Numbered from the stretch's first letter, positions 33,751-43,963 are shown. The stretch is DNA of 64,000 nt from Flavobacterium gyeonganense (GCF_029625295.1 NZ_CP121112.1:2480001-2544000); one strand, 5' to 3'. A program made the numbers and translations. Notes: a model not told the origin generated them from the letters alone.

Positions 33751-36561
33751 TTATAAGTCTAATTTCAATCCGAAATTGTAACGAGCCTGATAGTATTCAG
33801 CTTGTTTTGTATTCGATTCAATTCCCTGATAGTAACGCAACGGCTGATTTGTTAAATTGTTGGCTTCTGCAAAAAAGCGAAGTTTAGGTGTAATTTTATA
33901 GGAAGCATTTGCATCTAAGAAAAACTGTTTGTCATAAAAACTGTCTTTGTAAGATTCTGAACCTAATTCATCTAAATAATCCGAAGTAAAGTTCGTAGAG
34001 ATTCTCGCCGAGAAACGTTTGTTTTCCCACGATAATGATCCATTGAACATGTGTGGAGCAGTTCCAGGAAGACTGATATTTTTTCTTTCATTTCCATCTT
34101 CATCAGCTATTCCTTTTGCTTCAGATTTAGTGTACGTATAATTCACATAAATACCGAAACCTTTTAGGAAAGCACCAGGTAAAAAGTCTAATTTACGCTG
34201 AAAAGCTACTTCAAAACCATAAACATCAACAGTATCACCATTTCTTGATTGTAAAAATGACCAGTTTTCGCCTGCAGGAATTGGGTTTACCTGATTTGGG
34301 AAATCTGCAGCAAATTTGGCATCTGTGTATTGATTATCACTGTAGTTATAAATGAAATCATGTAATTTTTTGTAGAAAACACCTCCTGAAATCAAACCAA
34401 CCGATTTGAAATAATTCTCAGCCATGAAATCATAATTGTATGAATAGGTTACATCAAGATCCGGATTTCCGGCCGTAATTTCTTTATCAGCCGCAATATT
34501 GTTTACATAAGGTGCCAGTGCATAATAATTTGGCCTCGCTAAAGCTGTAGTGGCAGCGGCTCTTAAAACTAAGTCTTTTGTAGCGTTGTATTGGAATGAA
34601 ATACTTGGTAATAAATTAGTGTAAGAGTTTGTGGTATTGATTTTACTTTCTAGTTCTTCTTCATCTAAAACACGGTTTCCTGTATAATCAATGTGTGTGT
34701 TTTCAACACGGAAACCCAAAACCATTGAAAGTTTATCATTAAAATCCTGATCCCATCTTACATAAGCAGCCGTAATTCTTTCTTTAGCGTTATAATTAAC
34801 AGCCAAATATTCAGCCGGATCTGCTTCTTTATCAAATAAACTTGCGTTATTAAGATCCAAACTTCCTAAGAAATCAGCTGAAGCAAAAGTTCCCGGTACA
34901 TATTTGCTTCCCGGATTAAAGTTTTTTCCATCAAAATAGCTGGTTGGAACCTCAGATAATAATTCGATTCCATCATTGATTGGTTCGTAAGCATAGAAAG
35001 TATTGTTTCTTTCTTTTTCTTTTAAACGAAGTCTAAGACCTGTTCTTAATCTTCCTTTTTCACCTGCTATAACAGAGAACGGGAAACGGATATTCACTTT
35101 TGCTCCAAATTCGCTTTCGCTTGTTTCATCTGTATTTTCTGAAACAGAATCAAATTTAAATTCATCTGTAGACTCACCGGCAGTTGTCAGTAAAGGAAAT
35201 CTTGGGTCAGATAAATCCTGGAACATGTCTAAACCTTTCTGACGGTATTCGATGTAACGCTCTTCAGGGCGGTATTCTCTGGCTTTTGCATAGTTAGCAG
35301 ACCAGTCTAAATCTAATTTTGAACTGATTAAATGCTCTCCGCGAATAGAATAATTCTGAACTCGCTGATCTTCTAATCTTCTGTTTTTATTGCGATTATT
35401 ATCTGCTCCACCTTTTGTCTGACGTTTTACACGGCCTTCAAAACCAATGATTTCTTCACCGTTATAAAGTGGCTCAATATCATCATAAGTAGTTCTGAAA
35501 CGGTTTTCTCTGTCATCTCTCCAGTTGTAAATTGCATTGGCGAAAATAGAGTTGTTCTCATCAAATTTATAGTCTAAAGCAATCGACCCACTTCTACGGA
35601 TACGCTGTACATCATATTTTCTAATTTCTGAAGCTTGCAAATACTGATTTCCGAAATCGTCTTTTACCCATTCGTTTTCGATGTTATCAGAACCGTAATC
35701 TACATTATTGTAAGATCCGCTTACAACCATTCCTAATTTATTATTTAAAAAGCGATTTCCATAAACAAGTCCGGCTGTGTAAGAAGCTTTTTCACGAATT
35801 GGAAGATAACCTCCTGCAAGTGTTGCTGAAATTCTTTCGCCATTTGGAGTTGCCCTTGTAACTAAATTTACAGAACCTCCAATCGCATCAGCATCCATGT
35901 CAGATGTCAATGTTTTGTTTACTTCGATAGTCGAAATCATATCTGAAGGGATCAAATCCATCTGAACGTTTCTGTTGTCACCTTCTGCAGATGGAATTCG
36001 GTCACCGTTTAACGTTACAGAATTTAATGAAGGAGCCAAGCCTCTAATGATGATATTACGTGCTTCACCCTGATCGTTTTGCATCGTGATACCCGGAACA
36101 CGTTTTAATGCGTCACCTACATTAGCATCCGGAAAACGGCCTACCTGGTCTGATGAAATTATGTTTCCTATATTTTTGTTATTTTTTTGCTGGTTCAGCG
36201 CTTTTGCCTGACCTTTTAAGATGTCACCCACTACAACCTCATTCAATTCTGTTCCCGTAGTTTTAAGCGAAAAGTCGATTACGTTGTTTTTGCCCTGTTC
36301 TACTGTTATTTCCTGAGTGGTGGAGGTATATCCAATATATTTAACAGTTACCTGATATGTTCCAACATTTATATTTAGCAATTCAAAACGGCCATTGTAG
36401 TCAGAAACAGTGTATTTGTTTTCTCCAACAATCTGAATCATGGCTCCAGGTAAAGGAAGTTTGTCATCAGCATCTAATACTTTTCCTGATATTATTGCCT
36501 TTTGAGCATACCCTGATATGGTTAATAAAAAGAGTATTGCTACTGCATAAAAATTTTTCAT
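33751..36561 (-). CDS. TonB-dependent receptor with carboxypeptidase-like domain
   Basis: A 936-residue outer-membrane receptor: signal peptide (to about 19), a carboxypeptidase-regulatory-like domain (about 21-105: IISGKVLDADDKLPLPGAMI), a plug domain (DQVGRFPDANVGDALKRVPG and IIIRGLAPSLNSVTLNGDRI) and a 22-strand barrel ending in YYQARYNFGLKLDL with a terminal aromatic signature. The DQVGRFPD motif marks the receptor class often paired with phytases and other lipoprotein enzymes. It is first in the operon with the phytase, so phytate or a breakdown product is the likely ligand. No SusD partner is present. Confidence 0.92.
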   Translation of the reverse strand: MKNFYAVAILFLLTISGYAQKAIISGKVLDADDKLPLPGAMIQIVGENKYTVSDYNGRFELLNINVGTYQVTVKYIGYTSTTQEITVEQGKNNVIDFSLKTTGTELNEVVVGDILKGQAKALNQQKNNKNIGNIISSDQVGRFPDANVGDALKRVPGITMQNDQGEARNIIIRGLAPSLNSVTLNGDRIPSAEGDNRNVQMDLIPSDMISTIEVNKTLTSDMDADAIGGSVNLVTRATPNGERISATLAGGYLPIREKASYTAGLVYGNRFLNNKLGMVVSGSYNNVDYGSDNIENEWVKDDFGNQYLQASEIRKYDVQRIRRSGSIALDYKFDENNSIFANAIYNWRDDRENRFRTTYDDIEPLYNGEEIIGFEGRVKRQTKGGADNNRNKNRRLEDQRVQNYSIRGEHLISSKLDLDWSANYAKAREYRPEERYIEYRQKGLDMFQDLSDPRFPLLTTAGESTDEFKFDSVSENTDETSESEFGAKVNIRFPFSVIAGEKGRLRTGLRLRLKEKERNNTFYAYEPINDGIELLSEVPTSYFDGKNFNPGSKYVPGTFASADFLGSLDLNNASLFDKEADPAEYLAVNYNAKERITAAYVRWDQDFNDKLSMVLGFRVENTHIDYTGNRVLDEEELESKINTTNSYTNLLPSISFQYNATKDLVLRAAATTALARPNYYALAPYVNNIAADKEITAGNPDLDVTYSYNYDFMAENYFKSVGLISGGVFYKKLHDFIYNYSDNQYTDAKFAADFPNQVNPIPAGENWSFLQSRNGDTVDVYGFEVAFQRKLDFLPGAFLKGFGIYVNYTYTKSEAKGIADEDGNERKNISLPGTAPHMFNGSLSWENKRFSARISTNFTSDYLDELGSESYKDSFYDKQFFLDANASYKITPKLRFFAEANNLTNQPLRYYQGIESNTKQAEYYQARYNFGLKLDL

Positions 36562-36825
36562 TCTGTATTTGGTTTAATTTCGTTTGCGAAACTAAAGCCT
36601 GAATGTTATTAAAGTCATTAAAAAAAATTAACATACTGTTATGATTGTATATTTTAAAATTGAAATTATTAATATTTATGTAACACTAGAGCATTAAATA
36701 ATTGATTAACAGTAAAAACATATTAACTATTTAAGCTCCAATTGAATTTTTGGCGTTAAATTTGCCTTATCACACGAGCCTGAAAGGCGAAATGGCGAAG
36801 CAATCACAATCAAAAATCATCAATC

Positions 36826-37926
36826 ATGTTAAAACAATTTTTTATCCTGTGTTCAGGAGCCGACCGAAATCTTCTCGAAGGCTGTTCAGAAGGCGAACAA
36901 ACCAAGTATGTTGGTATTGGCGCCACCGTTTTTTTTACCGCAGTTATGGCTTTTCTGGCCAGTGCTTATGCGCTTTTTACAGTTTTTGATTCTATCTATC
37001 CAGCCCTGATTTTTGGATTGGTATGGAGTTTACTCATTTTTAATCTGGATCGTTTTATCGTTTCAACTATTAAAAAAAGAGATCGCTTTATGGATGAATT
37101 CCTGCAGGCAACTCCCAGAATCATGCTGGCAATTATTATTGCTATAGTAATTTCAAAGCCACTAGAAATCAAAATTTTCGAAAAAGAAATCAATACCGTT
37201 TTGCTTAAGGAAAAAAATGAAATGGAACTGGCCAATAAAAAGCAGGTTGGTAATTACTTTCAATCGGATTTAGATAAAAATAAGGCTGACATTGCTGCTT
37301 TAAAGGCTGATATACAAAAAAAAGAGAAAGAAGTAAATGATTTGTATTCTACTTACATTACAGAAGCCGAAGGAACTTCGGGAACTAAAAGATTAGGAAA
37401 AGGCCCGGTTTATAAAGAAAAAAGAGAAAAGCACGATGCTGCCTTAAAAGAATTCGAAAGCCTAAAAACTACTAACGAAGCCAAAATTGCCGAAAAAGAA
37501 AAAGTAGGCACACAGCTTCAGGCAGATCTGGATAAAAAGGTTTCACAGACACAACCAATCATCGAAGGTTTTGACGGATTAATGGCGAGAATAAATGCCT
37601 TGAATAAATTGCCATGGCTTCCGTCATTTTTCATCATGTTATTATTCCTCGCAATTGAAACCTCTCCAATAATTGCCAAATTACTGGCTCCAAAAGGCGA
37701 ATTCGATATAAAACAAGAAGAAGCTGAAACTGCCATGAAAGCCACTTTGGAGCAAAATAAATACCAGCGTGAGTTACTAATAAAAACAAGTGCTGAAATG
37801 CATGACAAAGTGTATGCTGATATTGCCGAAGATAAAAACCTGTACAATCTTCAGCGAAAAAATGCAACTGATTTGTTAGAACTGCAATCAAACGGTTTTT
37901 TAGAAAAACAAAAAAGGACACTATAG
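36826..37926 (+). CDS. DUF4407 membrane protein with coiled coil
   Basis: The 366-residue protein fits DUF4407: MLKQFFILCSGADRNLLEGC, membrane helices at about 31-52 and 57-78, a third near 95-110, a long coiled coil (about 140-255), and a last helix (LPWLPSFFIMLLFLAIETSP, about 261-280). Function of the family is unknown. A TAAATTTG -7 box at 36757-36764 lies 61 bp upstream. It is monocistronic, divergent from the phytase receptor gene; the gap between them (36562-36825) holds no other feature I can see. Confidence 0.88.
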   Translation: MLKQFFILCSGADRNLLEGCSEGEQTKYVGIGATVFFTAVMAFLASAYALFTVFDSIYPALIFGLVWSLLIFNLDRFIVSTIKKRDRFMDEFLQATPRIMLAIIIAIVISKPLEIKIFEKEINTVLLKEKNEMELANKKQVGNYFQSDLDKNKADIAALKADIQKKEKEVNDLYSTYITEAEGTSGTKRLGKGPVYKEKREKHDAALKEFESLKTTNEAKIAEKEKVGTQLQADLDKKVSQTQPIIEGFDGLMARINALNKLPWLPSFFIMLLFLAIETSPIIAKLLAPKGEFDIKQEEAETAMKATLEQNKYQRELLIKTSAEMHDKVYADIAEDKNLYNLQRKNATDLLELQSNGFLEKQKRTL

Positions 37927-37953
37927 TCAACAATGATTTATACAATTATAAAG

Positions 37954-37979
37954 AAAGAAGCTTAACAGGCTTCTTTTTT
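37954..37979. terminator. terminator between DUF4407 and the AraC gene
   Basis: AAAGAAGC (37954-37961) pairs with GCTTCTTT (37969-37976); the convergent genes share it. Confidence 0.75.
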
Positions 37980-37983
37980 GTTT

Positions 37984-39033
37984 TTATAAAAAATCAATAA
38001 ACGGAAAAAAATCGATAAACTCCCAAAAGATAAAATTCAGCTTGGTAAAAATATTGATTTTTCTAAAATTCATTGGAGTAAAGCCATAAAATGATTTAAA
38101 AGCAGCCGAAAAATGGGATACATCTTTATAGCCACATTTATAAGCGACCTCCCCTACATTTGAATTGTTATTTTTGAATAATTTTTTGGCATATTCCATT
38201 CTAAGTTTAGTCACATAACTTTTTACCGTGGTTTCAAAACAGGCTTTGAATCCTTTTTTGAGTTTAAATTCGTTAAGCGATATTAATCTTGAAAGTTCCA
38301 GGAGTGAAGGCGCATTTGTAAAATTGCGTTCTAAAATTCTTTTGGCTTCCAGCAGTTTTTTATAATCTTTTTCATCTACAGGAGCTTTACTTTCCAATTC
38401 TTTTAATGATTCAAGCTGAAAAATTAATAGCTCTTTTATCTTGGCTTCCAGATACATTTTTTTCATGGAACCCGAGTATTTACAATTCTTTATTTCATGA
38501 ATAGCCCATTGAATTTCTGAATTGAACGGAACGTATTTTGGCGTCAGATAACCGGATTTTTTCTGTAAAATGTTTTTAGAGAATTTTTGATGTAAATCCC
38601 AGTTTTCATTAATCAGTTTGGAATAAAACTCGGGCGATAAAATAATGGATAAATAATTAATTTCTTCTAATTCAGGGATTTTAAAAGAAGCATTAAGTTT
38701 TGATGCATAGAGGATGTTATGGGTGTTTTCTGTGGTGTATTTTTCGCTTTCGACCTCGTCAATATCAGCTTCTACATTATTGCAGCAAATAAAATTCAGT
38801 ACTACAGATTCTCCAATCATTTCAGTCCGGATCGTTTGAGGAGCTGAAAAATACATTTGGATATCAATAATCAAAATATCTTCTGCAATCAGATTAACAC
38901 TGGTAATTTCACCCAGATTCTCTTTTTTTATACTGACATTTTCTTCAGTAAAATGATTTTTTTGATTGTAAGTGCCGGTTTCAATTTCTATAACCGGTTT
39001 TTCTTCTCCCAGAATGATTGATTTAAATCTCAA
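37984..39033 (-). CDS. AraC family regulator, PchR-like
   Basis: The 349-residue regulator has an N-terminal sensor region and a C-terminal AraC double HTH: PSLLELSRLISLNEFKLKKGF, then VGEVAYKCGYKDVSHFSAAF and FYGFTPMNFRK. The only good start in frame is a TTG at 39031-39033; an in-frame TAG lies 39 bp further up, and no ATG lies between. The gene is divergent from a TonB receptor/DUF4374 operon, with a 21-bp direct repeat in the shared region. In Bacteroidota this AraC subtype controls iron-siderophore receptors, often with the ferri-siderophore as inducer. Ligand not known. Confidence 0.9.
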   Translation of the reverse strand: MRFKSIILGEEKPVIEIETGTYNQKNHFTEENVSIKKENLGEITSVNLIAEDILIIDIQMYFSAPQTIRTEMIGESVVLNFICCNNVEADIDEVESEKYTTENTHNILYASKLNASFKIPELEEINYLSIILSPEFYSKLINENWDLHQKFSKNILQKKSGYLTPKYVPFNSEIQWAIHEIKNCKYSGSMKKMYLEAKIKELLIFQLESLKELESKAPVDEKDYKKLLEAKRILERNFTNAPSLLELSRLISLNEFKLKKGFKACFETTVKSYVTKLRMEYAKKLFKNNNSNVGEVAYKCGYKDVSHFSAAFKSFYGFTPMNFRKINIFTKLNFIFWEFIDFFPFIDFL

Positions 39034-39071
39034 AATATAATCCGTTTTTACAAAATAATAATCCGTTTTTC
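39031..39071. promoter_or_regulatory. tandem 20/21-bp direct repeat, probable AraC binding site
   Basis: CAAAATATAATCCGTTTTT at 39031 and CAAAATAATAATCCGTTTTT at 39051; the ATCCGTTTTT cores are 21 bp apart, two helical turns, as AraC-type dimers need. It ends 100 bp upstream of the TonB receptor start. Confidence 0.65.
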
Positions 39072-39170
39072 CCTATTTGTTTTAAGAGCTGTGATGCTAC
39101 TTTTGCTGTAAAATTATTTATAATAAGTCTAATTAAGAACAATATCTGCTAAAATTTTTAAATACCACCC

Positions 39171-41432
39171 ATGCGCAACCTATACTCTTTTCTCATTCTG
39201 TTGATTTTGATGGCTTTACCATTATTTTCGCAGGAAAAACAGACTAAAGAAAAAACCGCTGCTACTGAAAAAATCAAAGGAGAAAAATCAGAAGCAGAAA
39301 CATTAGAAAACATTACCGTACAGGGAACATCAAAAAAGAAAAAAATAGAAACTTCTGGATTTGCTGTTGGTATTATAGAAACAAAAGAATCATCATTAAG
39401 AAACCTTACAACTAATGAATTACTGGACAGGTCAGTTGGTGTACGCGTTAGACAAAATGGAGGGATCGGCTCAAATGTAGAGTATAATCTTAATGGGATG
39501 TCCGGAAGTACTGTTGGAATTTTCCTTAACGGAATTGAGGTTTCTACTTATGGTCAGTCTTTTAACCTTAACAATATTCCTCCGGCCATGATTGAGCGTA
39601 TAGAGGTTTACAAAGGTGTTTTACCTTCTCACTTAACAGGAGACTATGTGGGTGGTGCCATCAATGTGGTCTTAAAAAAAGATGTATCCCAAAATACCGC
39701 TAATGCTGCTGTCTCTTATGGATCATTCAATACTTTTCAATCTGATTTTGGCGTAATGTATCGTGATAAAAAAACAGGTCTCTCATTTAGAGGTTCAGGT
39801 TCTTATATCTTTACTGACAACAGCTATGAGACTTGGGGACATTCATCGACTTATGTAAATGTATATCAGCAAATTATCCGAAACTATAGAGCAAAGCGTT
39901 TCAATAATACTTATAAAAATATAGCTGGACGTTTTGAAGTTGGTTTTACAGAGACCAAATGGGCTGATCAGTTTTTCATTGTCTACAATGGATCAAGCAA
40001 TCATACAGATATTCCTCATGGTATAACGATGGCAGTACCTTATGTAGGCCGGTTTAATGAAACTGAAGCACATGTATTTGAACTGAACTACAATAAGAAA
40101 AATTTCCTGACGAAAGATTTAACTTTTAATGTCAATGCTGTACGAAGCGAACGTAGCACCTATTTGCAGGATACTGTTGGCTATGCTTACAATTGGGATG
40201 GCAAAATAAGGGAAGTTTATGAAAATGATGTTCTGGTTAAACTGAAAACAAAAGATGGAGGACAACAAGGAAAAAAAGTTATTTCTAATATAGATACAAA
40301 AATCACAAACGCCCGGGCCAATTTGGGTTATATTATTACTGACGGGCATCGTATATCGTTAAATAATAAATTTGAGGCAACGAATAGAAAAGAGGAAGAT
40401 TTATTAAATCCTGCTTCCAAAGATTTAGCTACCGACAGTCATATTTACAAGAATATCATTTCTATGAATTATGAAGCCGAAACTTTTAACAGGAAATTAA
40501 AAACCAATCTATTAGGAAAGTACACCACTAACCGTGTCAATGATATTCGAAAAAAAATAGTAACAACTGATGGTGTAAACTCAATTGTACAAGATGAAGT
40601 TAGTAGCACTGATAGTAATTTTGGCTATGGAGGAACTGTATCCTATAATATAATTTCTAATCTTTTTATTATTGGTTCTACAGAGAACTCATACATAATG
40701 CCTTCTGACACTCAATTATTTGGTGCACCAGAGCGTAATATCCTGCCCAATCTCCAACTGCAACCAGAGAAATACGTTAACTACAATTTAGGCTTTCGTT
40801 GGAATCCATCAGATTTTGGAAAACACAAAGTATCGCTGTATGCCAATGCTTTCTGGCGTAACGGGTACAATAAAATTACCGTGCAAACTGTAGCTGATGC
40901 AGATATTAAAGACGAGTCAGGTGCTGACATACAAGTATCAAGATATGTGAATCTCCAAAAAACACAGGCAAAAGGCTTTGAGGCTGAAATTATTTACATC
41001 TACAACAGCCGTCTTAATACTTCATTTAATATTTCCAAATTCAACAATCTGGATAAAAGCGAGTCTGATGAAAATGGTAATGCAAACAGATATTATGGGC
41101 ATCAGGTAACTAATGAACCTTTTTTTACCATGAATATAAACATGCAGTATAGTTTTTACAATATTTTTCAGAAAACATCTGTATTGAGCACGTATTATAA
41201 TGCAGGATATGTAGGCGAATATTTTACTGTAAGAGGAGAGCCTGAATTTTCGGTAACACCTACCCAAATATCACATGATTTAGGATTGAGTTATCGTTTT
41301 CCATCTAAAAAATTAGTAGCTAGTTTAGATATAAAAAACATTTTTAACGCCGAAGTATATGACAATTTTCAAATACAAAAGCCAGGCAGGGGAATCTATT
41401 TCAAATTGAATTACACATTTAGTAAATTTTAA
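39171..41432 (+). CDS. TonB-dependent receptor, probable siderophore or heme uptake
   Basis: A 753-residue outer-membrane receptor with signal peptide (MRNLYSFLILLILMALPLFS), a short linker with a TonB-box-like region (ETLENITVQGT), the plug (SGFAVGIIETKESSLRNLTT, LDRSVGVRVRQNGGIG, VGIFLNGIEVSTYG and IERIEVYKGVLPSHL), and a barrel ending YFKLNYTFSKF. It lacks the carboxypeptidase-like domain of SusC-type receptors. It is divergent from a PchR-like AraC regulator and followed 21 bp later by a DUF4374 lipoprotein, a set found repeatedly in Bacteroidota iron acquisition loci. Ligand is inferred, not shown. Confidence 0.9.
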   Translation: MRNLYSFLILLILMALPLFSQEKQTKEKTAATEKIKGEKSEAETLENITVQGTSKKKKIETSGFAVGIIETKESSLRNLTTNELLDRSVGVRVRQNGGIGSNVEYNLNGMSGSTVGIFLNGIEVSTYGQSFNLNNIPPAMIERIEVYKGVLPSHLTGDYVGGAINVVLKKDVSQNTANAAVSYGSFNTFQSDFGVMYRDKKTGLSFRGSGSYIFTDNSYETWGHSSTYVNVYQQIIRNYRAKRFNNTYKNIAGRFEVGFTETKWADQFFIVYNGSSNHTDIPHGITMAVPYVGRFNETEAHVFELNYNKKNFLTKDLTFNVNAVRSERSTYLQDTVGYAYNWDGKIREVYENDVLVKLKTKDGGQQGKKVISNIDTKITNARANLGYIITDGHRISLNNKFEATNRKEEDLLNPASKDLATDSHIYKNIISMNYEAETFNRKLKTNLLGKYTTNRVNDIRKKIVTTDGVNSIVQDEVSSTDSNFGYGGTVSYNIISNLFIIGSTENSYIMPSDTQLFGAPERNILPNLQLQPEKYVNYNLGFRWNPSDFGKHKVSLYANAFWRNGYNKITVQTVADADIKDESGADIQVSRYVNLQKTQAKGFEAEIIYIYNSRLNTSFNISKFNNLDKSESDENGNANRYYGHQVTNEPFFTMNINMQYSFYNIFQKTSVLSTYYNAGYVGEYFTVRGEPEFSVTPTQISHDLGLSYRFPSKKLVASLDIKNIFNAEVYDNFQIQKPGRGIYFKLNYTFSKF

Positions 41433-41453
41433 TAATCAAATTACATCAATATC

Positions 41454-42845
41454 ATGAAAAAAAATCTATTTAGAATAGCTTTATTGAGTACTGTTTTTGC
41501 AGCTTTAACGTTAGGAAGCTGTAGTAGTGACGACAACAACGATTCAGGAACGAATCCGCCAGTTGCAGACGGCACACGCTGGATAACTTTAACAGGATCT
41601 TTTCCTGATGCTGCCGGAACAGCAGGAAATGGAGGAACACGCGCCTACGCTATTACACCTGAGAATGCTGCGGATCCAAATTATGTAGTCGATCTTTTTA
41701 AAATGCAAGCTGAGAAATATGTTGTGGGGGTTGCTTTAAAATCAAGCCGTACAGCACGTGTTCAGGCTTCTGCAGATGGTCAGTTTTTATACAACATCCA
41801 ATATACAGGAACAGAAGGTGGTGTATTTAATAAATACAAAGTTTCCGGTGAAGGAAAATATGAAGAAGTAGGTTTTGAATTAAATACTGCAACTATCCTG
41901 GGAACTTCTCCTCGTTGGGTTAAAGCTGCTGAAGGGATTGGTGTTGGAGTATCTTTTGGCGAAGCATTAGATCCTTACACTGGTAGTGCTCCAAATTACG
42001 TATGGAGACATCCAAAAGGAAAAATCAAAATTGCAAACATTGACTTAAATAATACTGCCATCACTAATACTGGTAATATAGACGTAGAACTTGGAGCTGA
42101 ATTAGAAGCACAAGGTTACCATGTATGGAGAGCGGATGTACCGGTATTAAATCAGGCCAAAGACAAATTATACATTGGTTTAGGTGTTAGAAGACACAAC
42201 GTAAACGGTACAGTAACAACAAATGCAACTACTGGTGCTATCTCTGGCTGGCAGACAACTACAGAAAGAAATTTAGGTACTCTTACTTATGTGGTAGATT
42301 ATCCAAGTTTGAGAAATCCTAAAATTATAACTTCAGAAAAAAGTATGATTGACAATTTAGGATATCGTACATTAACACAGTATGTTGGAACTGATGGGAA
42401 TCTTTATCAGGCGACTGCTACTTCTGGTCCGGATATCTTACGTATCAGCAAAACAACTAATGATTATGATCAGACTTACCACTTCAATTTAAATATTGCT
42501 TTAAATGTAACCGGTGCTCAAATTAAAGCCTGGAGATATATTAAAGACGGAGTAGCTGTTGTTCTTTATACTGTAACAGGTACTAATGGCGGTTATATTG
42601 CTTTAATAGATTTAAATGCTAAAACAGCAACTAAATTAGCTACAGATGTTGAAACTGATACTGCATTAACAACCACATTTGGACAGTTCCAAAATATCGG
42701 TTTAGTTGGTGATAATGTATACCTTCCACTAACTCCTGCAGGAAAAGATGGAAACATTTATATCGTAAATTATAAAACCAAAGAAATCAAAAAAGGAGCT
42801 ACATTAAAAGCTGCTTCAGGAAGTTTCTACTTGGGGGCTTACTAA
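41454..42845 (+). CDS. DUF4374 lipoprotein
   Basis: The 463-residue protein has a lipoprotein signal (LTLGSC, Cys23, then SSDDNND). The mature part matches DUF4374, a beta-propeller-like family: GTRWITLTGSFPDA, AYAITPENAADPNYVVD, GQFLYNIQYTGTEGG and FGQFQNIGLVGDNVYLPL. DUF4374 genes are regularly placed after TonB receptors in iron-regulated operons, where the lipoprotein probably helps capture substrate at the cell surface. It is second in the operon. A strong terminator follows. Confidence 0.88.
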   Translation: MKKNLFRIALLSTVFAALTLGSCSSDDNNDSGTNPPVADGTRWITLTGSFPDAAGTAGNGGTRAYAITPENAADPNYVVDLFKMQAEKYVVGVALKSSRTARVQASADGQFLYNIQYTGTEGGVFNKYKVSGEGKYEEVGFELNTATILGTSPRWVKAAEGIGVGVSFGEALDPYTGSAPNYVWRHPKGKIKIANIDLNNTAITNTGNIDVELGAELEAQGYHVWRADVPVLNQAKDKLYIGLGVRRHNVNGTVTTNATTGAISGWQTTTERNLGTLTYVVDYPSLRNPKIITSEKSMIDNLGYRTLTQYVGTDGNLYQATATSGPDILRISKTTNDYDQTYHFNLNIALNVTGAQIKAWRYIKDGVAVVLYTVTGTNGGYIALIDLNAKTATKLATDVETDTALTTTFGQFQNIGLVGDNVYLPLTPAGKDGNIYIVNYKTKEIKKGATLKAASGSFYLGAY

Positions 42846-42866
42846 GCTGTCCAAAATTAAAAGCAT

Positions 42867-42902
42867 AAAAAAGCCTGTTTCTTCTTTGTGAAACAGGCTT
42901 TT
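42867..42902. terminator. bidirectional terminator after DUF4374
   Basis: AAAAAAGCCTGTTTC and GAAACAGGCTTTT form a strong stem between the convergent DUF4374 and pseudouridine synthase genes. Confidence 0.87.
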
Positions 42903-42922
42903 ATTTATTCGAAATTACCTTT

Positions 42923-43831
42923 TTAAACGTTTTTCAGATTGATGATTTCCTGATCTGTCAAAAAGCGCCAGTTTCCTCTTGGTAAGTTCTTTTTGGTCAG
43001 ACCTGCAAAAGATACACGGTCAATACGCAAAACATTGTATTCAAAACTCTCAAAAATTGAACGAACCACTTTTACATTAGCAGTACGTAATTTTAGGCCC
43101 ACTTCGCTTTTTGGCTCATTGTCAATATAGCTTATTTCTTCTACAAAAACACGGTGTCCATCCAAAACCAATCCTTTGCTGATTTTTTCCAGATCCTCAT
43201 ATTTTAGGTTTTTATCCAGTGAAACCTGATAGATTTTAGATGATTTCTGATTCGGTAAAGTAAACTTACGAATCATATCATTATCATTCGTAAACAATAA
43301 TAATCCAGTTGTGTTTTTATCCATTCTCCCTACCGCTGCTATTTTAGCGTTTGTAGCACCACGCACCAGTTCCAGAACATTACGATATTCCTGACCTTCA
43401 TCTAACGCCGTAGTAAAGTTTTTTGGCTTATTCAGTAAAATATATTCCTTCTTTTCCGGAGTCAGGATAACACCGTCAAAATTCACAACATCATTTAGTT
43501 TTACTAAATAACCCATTTCGGTTACCGCAACACCATTTACTTTTACGTTTCCGGACTGAATGTATATATCAGCATCTCGACGCGAGCATACACCTGAATT
43601 CGAAATATATTTGTTCAATCGAATTTCGTCTGAAGCTTTTTGTCTTTTTGGAGCCTGATTCTGTTTTTTTAATTTTGCTGCTTTTTCTTCTTCCACAGCT
43701 TTAACAGCAGGATTCACTTTTTTTGGCCCTTGCGCACGCTTTGCCATAGGAGGTTTTGGCTTGCTGGAGTTTGATCTTGAGCTGTTTGGTCTTGATCCGC
43801 CTCTTTTATTATTGCCTTCCTTGTTGTTCAT
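42923..43831 (-). CDS. rRNA pseudouridine synthase, RluB/RsuA type
   Basis: The 302-residue enzyme has a basic, disordered tail at the N-terminus (about 1-68, rich in Lys, Arg, Ser and Pro), an S4 RNA-binding domain (IRLNKYISNSGVCSRRDADI) and the RsuA/RluB catalytic core with the nucleophile D171 in VGRMDKNTTGLLLFTND. It isomerises a uridine in large- or small-subunit rRNA. The basic tail is common in Bacteroidota homologues. It is last on the mevalonate-prenyltransferase strand, 231 bp after the UbiA gene, with a dispersed repeat between, so it may have a separate promoter. Confidence 0.92.
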   Translation of the reverse strand: MNNKEGNNKRGGSRPNSSRSNSSKPKPPMAKRAQGPKKVNPAVKAVEEEKAAKLKKQNQAPKRQKASDEIRLNKYISNSGVCSRRDADIYIQSGNVKVNGVAVTEMGYLVKLNDVVNFDGVILTPEKKEYILLNKPKNFTTALDEGQEYRNVLELVRGATNAKIAAVGRMDKNTTGLLLFTNDNDMIRKFTLPNQKSSKIYQVSLDKNLKYEDLEKISKGLVLDGHRVFVEEISYIDNEPKSEVGLKLRTANVKVVRSIFESFEYNVLRIDRVSFAGLTKKNLPRGNWRFLTDQEIINLKNV

Positions 43832-43963
43832 AAATTCTGTAATTTGTGCAAAGATAGTTTTTTCCTGCTAATAAATCTTAAGTTCATTGTTGTTAGATTA
43901 ATAGCAATAAGGTTTTGATGAATCAGAAGCATAAAATGGCATTTTTTGAATTGAGGTAGTTAT

